Positions 53,560-63,137 of a stretch of 64,000 nt of DNA are shown in pieces (the stretch's first letter is position 1; the number at the start of each line of letters is the position of its first letter). The position numbers were made by a program, and so were the translations under genes. Where the stretch lies: the NCBI RefSeq assembly GCF_001895005.1, contig NZ_BCXH01000001.1, positions 186,001 to 250,000 on the forward strand. Direction: 5' to 3'. This DNA is from Rhodococcus yunnanensis NBRC 103083 (GTDB lineage: Bacteria; Actinomycetota; Actinomycetes; Mycobacteriales; Mycobacteriaceae). The notes beneath the pieces were generated by a model. The model was given only the letters and a program-made list of their open reading frames with translations, was not told where the DNA came from and did not search any database.

Positions 53560-54192
53560 ATGACACAGACTGTCGATACCCGCGCGCGTATCGAGGAGAG
53601 AGCTCGCAACAAGTTCGAGGCCAAGCGCACCGAGCTGGCACGAGCGACGTTGCACACGCTCGCCGAGCTCGGGTACGCACGCACGTCGCTGCGGGAGATC
53701 GCGCAGAACTCCGAGTACTCGCACGGCGTGCTGCACTATTATTTCTCCGACAAACTCGACCTGATCACGCATGCGGTCCGTGAGTACGAGGCCATCTGCG
53801 TCACTCGATACGACGAAGTGGTCGGCGCCGCAGTCGACGCGGAGCACTTGCTCACCGATTTCGCCGACACGTACTTCGGCACACTCGTTTCGGACGCACG
53901 GATTCATCGCCTCTGGTACGACCTGCGTAACCAGAGCCTGTTCGGCGGCTCGTTCCGTGACGACGTACTCGAGATCGAGGAGCGGCGCGAGGAGATGATC
54001 TGGCGTGTTGTCGGCCGCTACTGCGCGTTACGTGATTCCGAACCGACGATCGACAAGGCGACCGCCTACGTCCTTCTCGACGGAATTTTCCAGCGCGCGC
54101 TGCTGCACCATTTTGCCGGACACGACGACGAAATCGCCGCTGGACGCGACCAGCTCGTCGCGGCCTTCGCGCTGCTCGATCTCGGCCGGTAG
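53560..54192 (+). CDS. TetR family regulator
   Basis: 210 aa. ARATLHTLAELGYARTSLREIAQNSEYSHGVLHYYFSDKLDLI is the DNA-binding segment (HGVLHYYFSDK is the recognition end). It is divergent from the saccharopine-like/ligase/SDR operon, 227 nt away, which is its likely target. AAAGGACAACGAGAG precedes the ATG. A GyrI-like ligand-binding gene follows 6 nt after the stop, an unusual pairing. Confidence 0.9.
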   Translation: MTQTVDTRARIEERARNKFEAKRTELARATLHTLAELGYARTSLREIAQNSEYSHGVLHYYFSDKLDLITHAVREYEAICVTRYDEVVGAAVDAEHLLTDFADTYFGTLVSDARIHRLWYDLRNQSLFGGSFRDDVLEIEERREEMIWRVVGRYCALRDSEPTIDKATAYVLLDGIFQRALLHHFAGHDDEIAAGRDQLVAAFALLDLGR

Positions 54193-54198
54193 TGGGCC

Positions 54199-54816
54199 GT
54201 GAAGACCGATTTCAAGAAGAGCCTCGACTGCTACACGGCGAAGCGGGGCGAGTTCAGGATCGTCGATGTGCCTGCGCTGCAGTACTTGATGGTCGATGGA
54301 CACGGTGACCCGAACACATCCCCGGCATACAGCGCCGCGATTGCCGCTCTGTATCCGATTGCCTACACGCTGAAATTCGCGAGCAAGAACGAGCTCGGCG
54401 AGGACTATGTCGTCATGCCCCTCGAAGCGCTGTGGTGGGCTGCCGATATGAACGCTTTCACCGTCGATCGGGACAAGACGCGATGGAGTTGGACCTCGAT
54501 GATCATGGTGCCCGACTGGATCGACACTCAGATGTTCGATTCGGCTGTTGCCGCTGTCGCAGAGAAGAAAAAGATAGCCGGCCTCGGCAACGTACGACTC
54601 GAAACCATGAGGGAAGGCCGATGCGTACAGACGTTGCACGTCGGCTCGTACGACGACGAAGCCGGTGTTCTGGCGAGGCTCCACGAGGAGTTCATCCCGA
54701 GCGCAGGGCTTCGAATGACCGGAAAGCATCACGAGGTCTACCTCAGCGACGCCAGGCGGGTCGAGCCGTCCAGATTGAGGACGATCCTCAGACAACCGGT
54801 CACATCCGCGTCGTGA
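54199..54816 (+). CDS. GyrI-like small-molecule-binding domain protein
   Basis: 205 aa of the GyrI-like (SOUL/effector-binding) superfamily. KKSLDCYTAKRGEFRIVDVPALQYLMVDGHGDPN and CVQTLHVGSYDDEAGVLARLHEEF are the two related halves (key parts LQYLMVDGHGDPN and LHVGSYDDE). Proteins like this bind hydrophobic small molecules, and some hydrolyse cyclopropanoid toxins. Start GTG 54199. It is coupled to the TetR gene. The 54817-55097 stretch after it holds only short repeats (GTGAGGTC twice) and no gene or clear terminator. Confidence 0.83.
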   Translation: MKTDFKKSLDCYTAKRGEFRIVDVPALQYLMVDGHGDPNTSPAYSAAIAALYPIAYTLKFASKNELGEDYVVMPLEALWWAADMNAFTVDRDKTRWSWTSMIMVPDWIDTQMFDSAVAAVAEKKKIAGLGNVRLETMREGRCVQTLHVGSYDDEAGVLARLHEEFIPSAGLRMTGKHHEVYLSDARRVEPSRLRTILRQPVTSAS

Positions 54817-55097
54817 GGTCGTGAGGTCGTGTAAGGGTTGAACCTTCGACCGGCCGGGTACCTGCATCGAAGTGACGCAACGGTGCGGACGGGCGGAGGC
54901 AGTGGTGGAGAAGGCAGGGTCTCGATCGGATTCGAACACTCGACAGTCGTGGTGGGAGCAGACCATGGCGGTATGCCGTCGCCCAACACGTCGATCGGAC
55001 AGCGCTGACGCGACAGCGCGTTCGCGGGCGCTCGACACCGAACAGGACACCACGGGAACATCCTGATCGCGCAGCACCTCCTGTCGCGCAGCCCCCC

Positions 55098-56156
55098 CTA
55101 TCGCGGTGCACCGGCCTCCGGGCTCGTGGGCCTCGCTGCGGCCGTGGTCCCACGAATCACCAACTCGGGTTCGATGACGCACTCGCCGGGCTCGGCATCG
55201 GCAGTGTCGAGCATCGACACGGTGAACGCCAGCGCCCGGCGCGCGAGCTCGGCGCTGTCCTGGCGGACCGTGGTGAGATCGATTCGCGTCAGGCTCGACA
55301 AGGGGGAGTCGTCGTATCCCACGATCGAGACATCGTCCGGAATCGATACCCCTGCTTTCGTGAACCCGTCCATGACACCGAGAGCGCAGCGATCGTTGCC
55401 CGCCATCACCGCGGTGGGGAGGACGTCTTCCCCGAGCAGGACGGATGCAGCAGCCATACCGGCAGCCTCGTCGTGGGCTCCTGGGAAGACCCGAACGAAG
55501 GCGTCGAGCCTGTGGCGCCGCATTGCCGCGACGTAGGCGAGGCGGCGTTCGGTGGAGACCGCGTGCTCCCCGCCGTCGATGTGCACGATGTCTCGATGTC
55601 CCAACGCGACGAGATGCTCCACTGATTGTGCGATTCCGGTGGCATCAGCGGAACGAACTGTGTTGGCAGTGGCATCGGGCACCCCGCGACCGACGATCGT
55701 GAGCGCCGCACGCAACGCCACCGATCGCAGGTAGTCGGATTCGGACAGGGGATTGAAGAGGATCAGCCCCTCGCAGCGATGGCTCAGCAGTGCCTCGATC
55801 GCCTTGCGCTCGTCGCGGGTCGGGCCACTCGCCGACAGAAGCACCTCGTAGCCTGCGGCTTCGGCGGCGTCGTAGACAGTGCCGATCATCTCGGCCTGGA
55901 ACGTCTGTTTGACGTCGGTCAGCACGCCGAGAGTGCGACTTCGACCCCGGGCCAGCAGCTGGGCAGCGCGGTCGGGCTGATACGCCAGTTCGTCGGCAGC
56001 CCGCAGTACCCGTCCTCGGGTGTCGTCGGACGCACCGGGTTTGTCGCTGAAGATCAACGACACCAGTGTTCGAGACACCCCGGCCCGCTCGGCCACGTCG
56101 GCCATCGTCGGGCGCCGCCGTGGCGACAGCTCGGAAGCATCGGCCGAGTTGTGCAC
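55098..56156 (-). CDS. LacI family transcriptional regulator
   Basis: 352 aa. The helix-turn-helix PTMADVAERAGVSRTLVSLIF is at residues 16-36, the hinge helix AADELAYQPDRAAQLLARGRS follows, and a periplasmic-binding-protein sensor domain takes the rest (IVGRGVPDATANTVRSAD, PTAVMAGNDRCALGVMDGF, SIVGYDDSPLSSL). It is divergent from the two sugar-type genes at 56335 and 57273 and presumably represses them until a polyol or sugar binds. Start GTG with AGGAGG 4 nt upstream. Confidence 0.93.
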   Translation of the reverse strand: MHNSADASELSPRRRPTMADVAERAGVSRTLVSLIFSDKPGASDDTRGRVLRAADELAYQPDRAAQLLARGRSRTLGVLTDVKQTFQAEMIGTVYDAAEAAGYEVLLSASGPTRDERKAIEALLSHRCEGLILFNPLSESDYLRSVALRAALTIVGRGVPDATANTVRSADATGIAQSVEHLVALGHRDIVHIDGGEHAVSTERRLAYVAAMRRHRLDAFVRVFPGAHDEAAGMAAASVLLGEDVLPTAVMAGNDRCALGVMDGFTKAGVSIPDDVSIVGYDDSPLSSLTRIDLTTVRQDSAELARRALAFTVSMLDTADAEPGECVIEPELVIRGTTAAARPTSPEAGAPR

Positions 56157-56222
56157 GTGTCCTCCTGTCCTGCGTGACCACCGTCAAGCACGTGAGCCTA
56201 ATGTCTTGACAATCACACATCA

Positions 56223-56238
56223 GTTCACAATAGTAAAC
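56223..56238. promoter_or_regulatory. LacI operator candidate
   Basis: GTTCAC-AATA-GTAAAC, symmetric at five of six arm positions (GTTnAC/GTnAAC), between the divergent LacI (start 56156) and isomerase (start 56335) genes. A 13-nt near-repeat (CGCGACAGTAACG) follows at about 56247. Confidence 0.55.
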
Positions 56239-56334
56239 GACTGAAGCGCGACAGTAACGCGCGACAGTAGGTACGAACTACTCGGGCACCGATCTCTCCT
56301 CGTGTGCGATCCGAGACCACCCGAAAGGACGATC

Positions 56335-57240
56335 ATGAGCGTGATCCGAGTTGGCTCTGCACCGGACTCGTGGGGCGTGTGGTTCCCCGAGGACCCGCAG
56401 CAGACTCCGTACACCCGATTCCTCGACGAGGTGTCGGCGTCGGGCTACGAATGGATCGAGCTCGGCCCGTTCGGCTACCTGCCGACGGATCCGAAACAAC
56501 TGTCCGACGAACTCGCCGCACACAACCTGAAGCTGTCTGCGGGGACGGTCTTCGAACGCCTGCATCAGGACGATTCGTGGGACGCCGTGTGGTCGCAGAT
56601 CGAGGACGTCGCCAAGCTGACCGCAGCGGTCGGCGGCAAGCACGTGGTGGTGATCCCCGAGATGTGGCGTGATCCCAGTACGGGAGCAGTGCTCGAGGAT
56701 CGCAACCTGACGATTGATCAGTGGCGCAAGAAGACCGAGGGCATGAATGAACTCGGCAAGCGCATGTTCGAGCAGTACGGCGTCAAGGCGCAGTATCACC
56801 CGCACGCCGATTCGCACGTCGACACCGAAGAGAACGTCTACCGCTTCCTCGACGGCACCTCGAGCGACTTCGTTAACCTGTGCCTGGACACCGGTCACAT
56901 CAGCTATTGCGGCGGCGACAACATCGCGATCATCGAACGCGCGCCCGAGCGCATCGGATATCTCCACCTCAAGCAGGTCGACGAAAATGTCCGTGCCAAG
57001 GTCGAAGCCGAGGATCTGCCGTTCGGTGAGGCATGCGCACTCGGCGCCATGACCGAACCTCCACTCGGCATTCCCGATATGCCGCCGCTGCTGGCCGCGA
57101 TCGAAAAGCTCGACATCGATGTCTTCGCGATCGTGGAACAGGACATGTACCCGTGCGCTCCCGATGTGCCGCTTCCCATCGCGCAGCGCACGCGGAAGTA
57201 CCTGGCTTCCTGCGGTATTCCGTCCGTCACCTTCACATAG
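56335..57240 (+). CDS. sugar phosphate isomerase/epimerase family protein (IolE-like)
   Basis: 301 aa xylose-isomerase-like TIM barrel. RVGSAPDSWGVWFPEDPQQTPY, SGYEWIELGPFGYLPTD, GTVFERLH and LCLDTGHISYCGGDN with HLKQVDE mark the barrel ends that bind metal (Glu, His, Asp, Glu). The opening SAPDSWGVWF is typical of IolE/IolI-like 2-keto-myo-inositol dehydratases or isomerases. AAAGGACGATC precedes the ATG. With the adjacent dehydrogenase it suggests breakdown of a polyol or inositol-type sugar, unrelated to the neighbouring catabolism. Confidence 0.87.
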   Translation: MSVIRVGSAPDSWGVWFPEDPQQTPYTRFLDEVSASGYEWIELGPFGYLPTDPKQLSDELAAHNLKLSAGTVFERLHQDDSWDAVWSQIEDVAKLTAAVGGKHVVVIPEMWRDPSTGAVLEDRNLTIDQWRKKTEGMNELGKRMFEQYGVKAQYHPHADSHVDTEENVYRFLDGTSSDFVNLCLDTGHISYCGGDNIAIIERAPERIGYLHLKQVDENVRAKVEAEDLPFGEACALGAMTEPPLGIPDMPPLLAAIEKLDIDVFAIVEQDMYPCAPDVPLPIAQRTRKYLASCGIPSVTFT

Positions 57241-57272
57241 CGCCCCGACGCGCCCTCACGAAAGAGATCGAG

Positions 57273-58298
57273 ATGTCCGATGAATTGCGTATCGCCGTAC
57301 TGGGCGTAGGCATGATGGGTGCCGACCACGTCGCCCGAATCACCTCGAAGATCGCAGGCGCCCGCGTCGCAGTGGTCAACGACTACTTCTTCGACAAGGC
57401 AGAGAATCTCGCTGCGACCATTCCGGGTTGCCGCGCGACAGCGGATCCGATCGACGCCATCGCGGATCCCGACGTCGACGCGGTACTGCTCGCAACCCCG
57501 GGACCGACGCACGAGAAGCAGCTCCTTGCGTGTCTCGAGCACGGCAAGCCCGTCCTGTGCGAGAAGCCACTCACGACCGACGTCGAGACCTCACTGGCCG
57601 TCGTCAAAGCCGAAGCCGCACTGGGAAAGACGCTCATCCAGGTCGGGTTCATGCGGCGATTCGACACCGAGTACGCCGAGCTCAAGGCCCTGATCGACTC
57701 CGGTGACCTCGGCCGTCCCCTCGTCGTGCACTGCGCACATCGCAATCCGGAGGTACCCCCGAACTTCGACAGCGCGATGATCGTCAAGGACTCGCTGGTC
57801 CACGAGGTCGACGTCACCCGTTTCCTCCTCGACGAGGAGATCGCCTCGGTGCAGATCATCACGCCGTCGGCGAACTCGAATGCGCCGGAGGGACTTCAGG
57901 ATCCCCAGATCGCTCTGTTCGCGACCGAATCAGGTCGGCACGTCGACGCCGAGGTCTTCGTCACCACCGGTGTCGCCTACGAGGTGCGTACCGAGGTCGT
58001 CGGCGAACTGGGAAGTGCGATGATCGGTCTCGACGTCGGCCTGGTGCGGAAGACCAAGCCCGGCACGTGGGGTGGACAGATCACCCCGTCGTTCAAGGAG
58101 CGCTTCGGCCAGGCCTACGACGTCGAGATTCAGCGGTGGGTCGACGCAGTCAAGGCAGGTGCCGACACCGGCAACTATATCGACGGACCTGGTGCGTGGG
58201 ACGGCTACGCTGCTGCCGCCGTGTGCGAAGCCGGTGTGAAATCGCTCGAGTCCGGTGAGCGGGTAGCCGTGGAGATGGTGCGGCGTTCATCCATCTGA
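57273..58298 (+). CDS. Gfo/Idh/MocA family dehydrogenase (inositol 2-dehydrogenase-like)
   Basis: 341 aa. AVLGVGMMGADHVARI binds NAD(P); VLCEKPLTTD has the EKP catalytic lysine near residue 97; KDSLVHEVDVTRFLLDEEI has the His/Asp of inositol 2-dehydrogenases. It would oxidise a polyol to a keto sugar before the IolE-like enzyme, 32 nt upstream. A full iol operon is not present in the window. The ATG at 57273 follows AAAGAGATCGAG. Confidence 0.9.
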   Translation: MSDELRIAVLGVGMMGADHVARITSKIAGARVAVVNDYFFDKAENLAATIPGCRATADPIDAIADPDVDAVLLATPGPTHEKQLLACLEHGKPVLCEKPLTTDVETSLAVVKAEAALGKTLIQVGFMRRFDTEYAELKALIDSGDLGRPLVVHCAHRNPEVPPNFDSAMIVKDSLVHEVDVTRFLLDEEIASVQIITPSANSNAPEGLQDPQIALFATESGRHVDAEVFVTTGVAYEVRTEVVGELGSAMIGLDVGLVRKTKPGTWGGQITPSFKERFGQAYDVEIQRWVDAVKAGADTGNYIDGPGAWDGYAAAAVCEAGVKSLESGERVAVEMVRRSSI

Positions 58299-58331
58299 TC
58301 GCAGAGCTCACGTCCTGACCGCAGAGCTGTC

Positions 58332-58365
58332 GAGTCCGGCTGGCATGTTCGTGCCGGCCGGGCTC
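58332..58365. terminator. hairpin terminator
   Basis: Stem GAGTCCGGCTGGCA with TGCCGGCCGGGCTC (two G-T pairs) and 6-nt loop, between the convergent dehydrogenase and MimR-like genes. Confidence 0.65.
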
Positions 58366-58388
58366 GTTCCGTGATCGGCCGGGTCTTG

Positions 58389-60131
58389 TCAGGGAGTGAT
58401 TCCGAGTTCCCGAATCTTCCGATAGATCGTCGCTCGGGACATCCCGAGAGATACTGCGGCAGCGGTCTTGTCACCGGATTGGACGGCGAGAGCTTCGACG
58501 ATGGCGTCACGTTCGAGGGCCTGAATCCTCGACAGCGTACGACGGGTGGTGGCACGACACTCTGCGGGAAGTTCGTCGGGACCGATCACACCGGACCGGA
58601 TTCGGCGCGAGATCTCTTCGGCGACCTGCCGAAGCTGAGTGACGTTGCCGCGCCACGCCAATCGCATCAGTTGCTGATCCACAGCGTGTGTCAAGATAAG
58701 CTCGTGGGCTCCCGACGCGTCCAGAAACATCCGCATCAGGTCGGGGACGTCCTCCAGGTGGTAGCGCAGCGGTGGCACTTCGACCGTCTTCGGGAAGATC
58801 TGCAGCAGTGTCGAACTCGCGTCGGCTGTCGACGCGGTCCGGGTGAGTACGACCCAGGGATCCGCGTCGACTCCCTGGCGTTCCTTGTGCAACATCGCGT
58901 CGAGTTCGGATGTCGCCTCGTCCGAGAGACTGTGCACGTGTCGGACGAGTAGATCGGAGCCGCCGTCCAACTCCTGCAGAACGCAGTCGAGGGCTTCCTC
59001 GGATGACAGAACTGCCGCATCGATGATCGCCAGATGGCGACCGGGACAGTGATGTCGGTGGGCGGCGCTGACCAGAGTCGCCTTGCCGGTGCCTGCTTCG
59101 CCGTCGAGAATCAGCCATTCGCGCTGTGCGCACGCGTCGGACACCACATTCACTGCCCGTTGCCACACCGCGCTTCTACCCGAGAGTCCGCTCAGGCGCG
59201 GCGTCCGACGATTGCCGACGGTTCGCTTCTTGCCGCGTGTCGGTTCCTTCATGCGGACGATTCCGCCGGCGAGCTTGTCATCGGCGAACGAAGGGGTGTA
59301 GCTGAATTGCGTTGTGGATCCGCTCGGTAGGTCGATCAGGACGCTGAATGCCTTGGTCTCGCCGCGAGCGTCGCGCGTGCGTTCGAGTATCGCGTGCTGG
59401 TCGTAGGCGTCGAACTGTTGCTGAGTCATCTCGTTCATCATGAGCAGCTTCTCGCCGACCGCAACCACGGAGCGCCCGGAGTGGTGGCATGCAGCGCGGT
59501 AATCGTTGAGCACGGCTCGATCGAGTCGATTTGCATCCTCGAGAATTCCATCCCGAATTCGCGCAGCCGCCAGTTTGGCGAATGACAGCATCAGGGCGTT
59601 CGAGTGCTGCGCATCGGCAGTCAGATCGATGACCCCGACCACATTTCCCGTGATCGGATGGGTGATCGGAACTCCGGCGCACGAGAAGGACCTCAGCGGA
59701 CCGCTGAAGTGCTGTCCACCCTGCACCATCAGCGGCACTCCCACCTCGAGTGCCGTGCCGATGCCATTGGTGCCGACCTGCGTCTCGGTGTATCGGAAGC
59801 CGGGGGCAAGCTCGACGCGGTCGAGCGCGGCCAGTAGACCTGCATCACCGCCGCTTCGGGTCAGCACTACGCCGTTCGAATCGGTGAGGACCAACGCCAC
59901 GGGCTCGCCGTCGAGTTCATCCGAGAGCGAGGCGAGAACCGGCCGTGCCGCGCGCGCCAACACCGTGTCTCCGGGCACCTTGTCCACGTACTCGGCAGAC
60001 GGTCGGTCGTCGTCGCCCAGCGCGTCGTGCGATCGAGTCCACGACGCACGCAGCCACTGGCTGGTGCGCAGGTCATCGGACTTCCGTCGCGACGACACCG
60101 ACGGTTGACTGTTCGGAGCGTTCGACTCCAT
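58389..60131 (-). CDS. mimR: MimR/AcoR-like activator with GAF and Fis domains
   Basis: 580 aa. A GAF-type sensor (residues about 60-210, with [15 protein letters not shown] and [22 protein letters not shown]) is followed by an AAA+ domain and a C-terminal Fis helix-turn-helix ([22 protein letters not shown]). The AAA+ part keeps a weak Walker [12 protein letters not shown], but has no GAFTGA loop and only [11 protein letters not shown] at Walker B. It therefore probably does not drive sigma-54, which actinobacteria generally lack. It is divergent from prmA, as MimR is in mycobacterial mimABCD, and is the likely activator of the propane genes. GGGGAG precedes the ATG. Confidence 0.9.
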   Translation of the reverse strand: MESNAPNSQPSVSSRRKSDDLRTSQWLRASWTRSHDALGDDDRPSAEYVDKVPGDTVLARAARPVLASLSDELDGEPVALVLTDSNGVVLTRSGGDAGLLAALDRVELAPGFRYTETQVGTNGIGTALEVGVPLMVQGGQHFSGPLRSFSCAGVPITHPITGNVVGVIDLTADAQHSNALMLSFAKLAAARIRDGILEDANRLDRAVLNDYRAACHHSGRSVVAVGEKLLMMNEMTQQQFDAYDQHAILERTRDARGETKAFSVLIDLPSGSTTQFSYTPSFADDKLAGGIVRMKEPTRGKKRTVGNRRTPRLSGLSGRSAVWQRAVNVVSDACAQREWLILDGEAGTGKATLVSAAHRHHCPGRHLAIIDAAVLSSEEALDCVLQELDGGSDLLVRHVHSLSDEATSELDAMLHKERQGVDADPWVVLTRTASTADASSTLLQIFPKTVEVPPLRYHLEDVPDLMRMFLDASGAHELILTHAVDQQLMRLAWRGNVTQLRQVAEEISRRIRSGVIGPDELPAECRATTRRTLSRIQALERDAIVEALAVQSGDKTAAAVSLGMSRATIYRKIRELGITP

Positions 60132-60221
60132 TGCACGGCTCCCCTAGCGGCAGTGGTGGCACGCGATGGTTGCGTGCGCGGGACAAGTCTAGGCGTCAAC
60201 TATCAAATTTGTGTGATCCGC

Positions 60222-60236
60222 GTCTCACGTTGAGAC
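60222..60236. promoter_or_regulatory. candidate activator site for the prm promoter
   Basis: GTCTC-ACGTT-GAGAC, a perfect 5-bp inverted repeat 90 nt before the prmA start in the 60132-60325 divergent region. It could bind the MimR-like Fis domain. No sigma-54-type GG-N10-GC promoter stands out. Confidence 0.4.
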
Positions 60237-60325
60237 AGATCGTGCGTGATTCTCGGTGTTCACTTTCCTCACGACGGACCCCACAGCAGCCGACAACCCG
60301 CCGGCTCACATCGAGGAGGCGCACT

Positions 60326-61957
60326 TTGAGTAGACAAAGCCTTACCAAGGCACACGCGAAAATCTCGGAGTTGACCTGGGAACCCACGTTCGCGACGCCT
60401 GCGACACGCTTCGGGACCGACTACACATTCGAGAAGGCCCCCAAGAAGGATCCGCTGAAGCAGATCATGCGTTCCTACTTCCCGATGGAGGAAGAGAAGG
60501 ACAACCGTGTGTACGGCGCGATGGACGGCGCGATTCGCGGAAACATGTTCCGCCAGGTACAGCAGCGCTGGCTCGAATGGCAGAAGTTGTTCCTGTCCAT
60601 CATTCCGTTTCCCGAGATCTCGGCAGCACGAGCAATGCCGATGGCGATCGACGCCGTACCTAACCCGGAGATTCACAACGGCCTTGCCGTGCAGATGATC
60701 GACGAGGTCCGCCACTCGACGATTCAGATGAATCTCAAGAAGCTCTACATGAACAACTACATCGATCCCGCAGGGTTCGACATGACCGAGAAGGCGTTCG
60801 CGAACAACTACGCGGGAACCATCGGTCGCCAGTTCGGCGAGGGGTTCATCACCGGAGACGCCATCACCGCAGCCAATATCTACTTGACCGTGGTGGCGGA
60901 AACGGCGTTCACCAACACTCTGTTCGTGGCCATGCCCGACGAAGCGGCGGCGAACGGCGACTACCTGCTCCCGACGGTCTTCCACTCGGTGCAGTCCGAC
61001 GAATCGCGGCACATCTCCAACGGCTATTCCATTCTGCTGATGGCGCTCGCCGACGAGCGAAACCGTCCACTGCTCGAACGCGACCTTCGTTATGCATGGT
61101 GGAACAATCACTGTGTCGTCGACGCCGCAATCGGAACGTTCATCGAATACGGGACGAAGGACCGGCGTAAGGATCGCGAGAGCTACGCCGAGATGTGGCG
61201 ACGGTGGATCTACGACGACTACTACCGCAGCTACCTGATCCCGCTCGAGAAGTACGGCCTGACGATCCCGCACGACCTGGTCGAAGAGGCGTGGAACCGG
61301 ATCACCAACAAGGGCTACGTACACGAGGTCGCTCGATTCTTCGCCACGGGATGGCCGGTCAACTACTGGCGCATCGACACCATGACGGACAAGGACTTCG
61401 AATGGTTCGAGCACAAGTACCCGGGGTGGTACTCGAAGTACGGAAAGTGGTGGGAGGAGTACAACCGTCTGGCCTACCCGGGCCGGAACAAGCCGATCGC
61501 GTTCGAGGAGGTCGGATACCAGTACCCGCACCGGTGCTGGACCTGTATGGTTCCGGCGCTCATCCGCGAGGACATGGTCGTGGAGAAGGTCGACAACCAG
61601 TGGCGGACGTACTGCTCCGAAACCTGCTACTGGACCGACGCTGTGGCCTTCCGCAGTGAGTACGAGGGCAAGGCGACCCCGAACATGGGACGTCTGACCG
61701 GGTTCCGCGAATGGGAGACCCTCCATCACGGAAAGGACCTGGCGGACATCGTGTCCGATCTCGGGTACGTCCGTGACGACGGCAAGACCCTTGTGGGGCA
61801 ACCGCACCTGCACCTGGACGACCCGAAGAAGATGTGGACGCTCGACGATGTGCGCGGCAACGTCTTCCAGAGCCCGAACGTGCTGCTCAACGCGATGTCC
61901 GACGCCGAACGTGAAGCTCATGTCGCGGCATACAGGGCCGGTGGCGTCCCGGCCTGA
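60326..61957 (+). CDS. prmA: propane 2-monooxygenase hydroxylase large subunit
   Basis: 543 aa, soluble diiron monooxygenase alpha subunit. The iron ligands are Glu97, Glu127/His130 (DEVRHS), Glu192 and Glu226/His229 (DESRHIS). The start is TTG, since GAGGAGG lies 8 nt before it and [13 protein letters not shown] is the beginning I know from PrmA/MimA proteins; the open frame extends further upstream but is not coding. It hydroxylates propane at C2, and relatives also oxidise acetone, phenol or cyclic ethers. The CWTC-like HRCWTCMV segment is also normal for the family. It heads prmABC(D). Confidence 0.96.
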   Translation: MSRQSLTKAHAKISELTWEPTFATPATRFGTDYTFEKAPKKDPLKQIMRSYFPMEEEKDNRVYGAMDGAIRGNMFRQVQQRWLEWQKLFLSIIPFPEISAARAMPMAIDAVPNPEIHNGLAVQMIDEVRHSTIQMNLKKLYMNNYIDPAGFDMTEKAFANNYAGTIGRQFGEGFITGDAITAANIYLTVVAETAFTNTLFVAMPDEAAANGDYLLPTVFHSVQSDESRHISNGYSILLMALADERNRPLLERDLRYAWWNNHCVVDAAIGTFIEYGTKDRRKDRESYAEMWRRWIYDDYYRSYLIPLEKYGLTIPHDLVEEAWNRITNKGYVHEVARFFATGWPVNYWRIDTMTDKDFEWFEHKYPGWYSKYGKWWEEYNRLAYPGRNKPIAFEEVGYQYPHRCWTCMVPALIREDMVVEKVDNQWRTYCSETCYWTDAVAFRSEYEGKATPNMGRLTGFREWETLHHGKDLADIVSDLGYVRDDGKTLVGQPHLHLDDPKKMWTLDDVRGNVFQSPNVLLNAMSDAEREAHVAAYRAGGVPA

Positions 61958-61965
61958 TTCAGGGT

Positions 61966-62007
61966 CGGTGGGTGATGCCGTACCGGGGGTTCCGGCATCA
62001 CCCACCG
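61966..62007 (+). terminator. hairpin between prmA and prmB (attenuator or mRNA stabiliser)
   Basis: A 15-bp perfect stem, CGGTGGGTGATGCCG and complement, with 12-nt loop, starting 8 nt after the prmA stop and ending 38 nt before the prmB start. There is no T-run. Inside an operon it more likely sets the ratio of hydroxylase to reductase than ends all transcription. Confidence 0.65.
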
Positions 62008-62045
62008 CACCGAGTAATCAGCACGACAGACATCAGGAGAAGCAC

Positions 62046-63089
62046 GTGGCCGACACACATCGCATCAATTTCGAACCTGTCGATATCGACATGGAGGTTC
62101 GTGAGGACGAAAGCATTCTCGACGCAGCGTTTCGTCAGGGAATCCATTTGATGCACGGTTGCCGAGAAGGACGTTGTTCCGCCTGCAAGTCCTTCGTTCT
62201 CGACGGGGACATCCAGATGGAGAACTACTCGACGTTCGCGTGCAACGAATCGGAGGTGGACGAGGGGTTCGTATTGCTCTGTCGCACACATGCATACAGC
62301 GACTGCACGATCGAATTGTTGAATTTCGACGAGGACGAACTACTCGGCGGCCTCCCCATCCAGGATGTGACCACGCGTGTCGTCGCCGTCGAATCGATGA
62401 CGGGTGACATCGTGTCGTTGCGCCTTGCGCCGACCGCGCCCGAAGGTTTCCAGTTCAAGGCCGGCCAGTACGCAGATCTGCACCTCCCCGGAACCGAGGA
62501 GACCAGATCGTTTTCCATGGCCTCGACTCCCTCGTCTCCGGGCGACGTCGAGTTCTTGATCAAGAAGTATCCCGGGGGCAAATTCGCTGCACTGCTCGAC
62601 GACGGCATATCGGTCGGGGACGAGATTGCGCTGACCGGACCGTACGGCTCGTCGACGTTGAAGGACGGTCACGTTCTGCCTGTCGTATGCATCGGGGGAG
62701 GGGCAGGCATGGCGCCGATCCTGTCCCTCGTCCGGCACATGAGCGAGACGTCCAACCCGCGACCGGTTCACTTCTATTACGGCGCAAGAACTCCCGAAGA
62801 TCTGTTCTACATCGACGAGATCTCGGAAGTGGGCCGCGGGTTGACCGATTTCGCGTTCATCGCGTGTGTCTCGGACGCGGCGGGTGCGCAGGGATCGGGT
62901 TCGCTCTCGTTCGAGGAGGGCAACGTCACCGATGTAGTACGCAGATTGGAACCCGGCATAGCCAAATCGGAGGTCTACCTGTGCGGACCACCTCCGATGG
63001 TGGATGCGGCACTCGAGCTTCTCGATGTGTGCGGCACGCCGAAAGACCAAGTTTTCTACGACAAGTTCACCAGCCCCGCCTTCGATTAA
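62046..63089 (+). CDS. prmB: propane monooxygenase reductase
   Basis: 347 aa. An N-terminal plant-type 2Fe-2S domain (GCREGRCSAC and a later LCRTHA) is followed by an FAD domain with RSFSMASTPS and a NADH-binding domain with CIGGGAGMAPILSL and LCGPPPMVDAAL. It passes electrons from NADH to the PrmA diiron centre. The order is the reverse of the KshB-like reductase at 3144, whose iron-sulfur domain is C-terminal. Start GTG with AGGAGAAG about 4 nt upstream. Confidence 0.95.
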   Translation: MADTHRINFEPVDIDMEVREDESILDAAFRQGIHLMHGCREGRCSACKSFVLDGDIQMENYSTFACNESEVDEGFVLLCRTHAYSDCTIELLNFDEDELLGGLPIQDVTTRVVAVESMTGDIVSLRLAPTAPEGFQFKAGQYADLHLPGTEETRSFSMASTPSSPGDVEFLIKKYPGGKFAALLDDGISVGDEIALTGPYGSSTLKDGHVLPVVCIGGGAGMAPILSLVRHMSETSNPRPVHFYYGARTPEDLFYIDEISEVGRGLTDFAFIACVSDAAGAQGSGSLSFEEGNVTDVVRRLEPGIAKSEVYLCGPPPMVDAALELLDVCGTPKDQVFYDKFTSPAFD

Positions 63090-63137
63090 CCATCAGTTGT
63101 ACCGAATCAGCCCACTGCGACAACCGAGAGGCAAGAG

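Noticed and set aside
54817..55097. Possible gene remnant in the gap after the GyrI-like gene
   Set aside because: Short frames have no recognisable protein features; only small direct repeats are visible.
60132..60325. Sigma-54 promoter at prmA
   Set aside because: I could not find a convincing GG-N10-GC element, and the activator lacks GAFTGA.
60269..62005. A 578-codon minus-strand open frame opposite prmA
   Set aside because: It is the reverse-frame shadow of a well-recognised diiron hydroxylase; long antisense frames are common at high GC.
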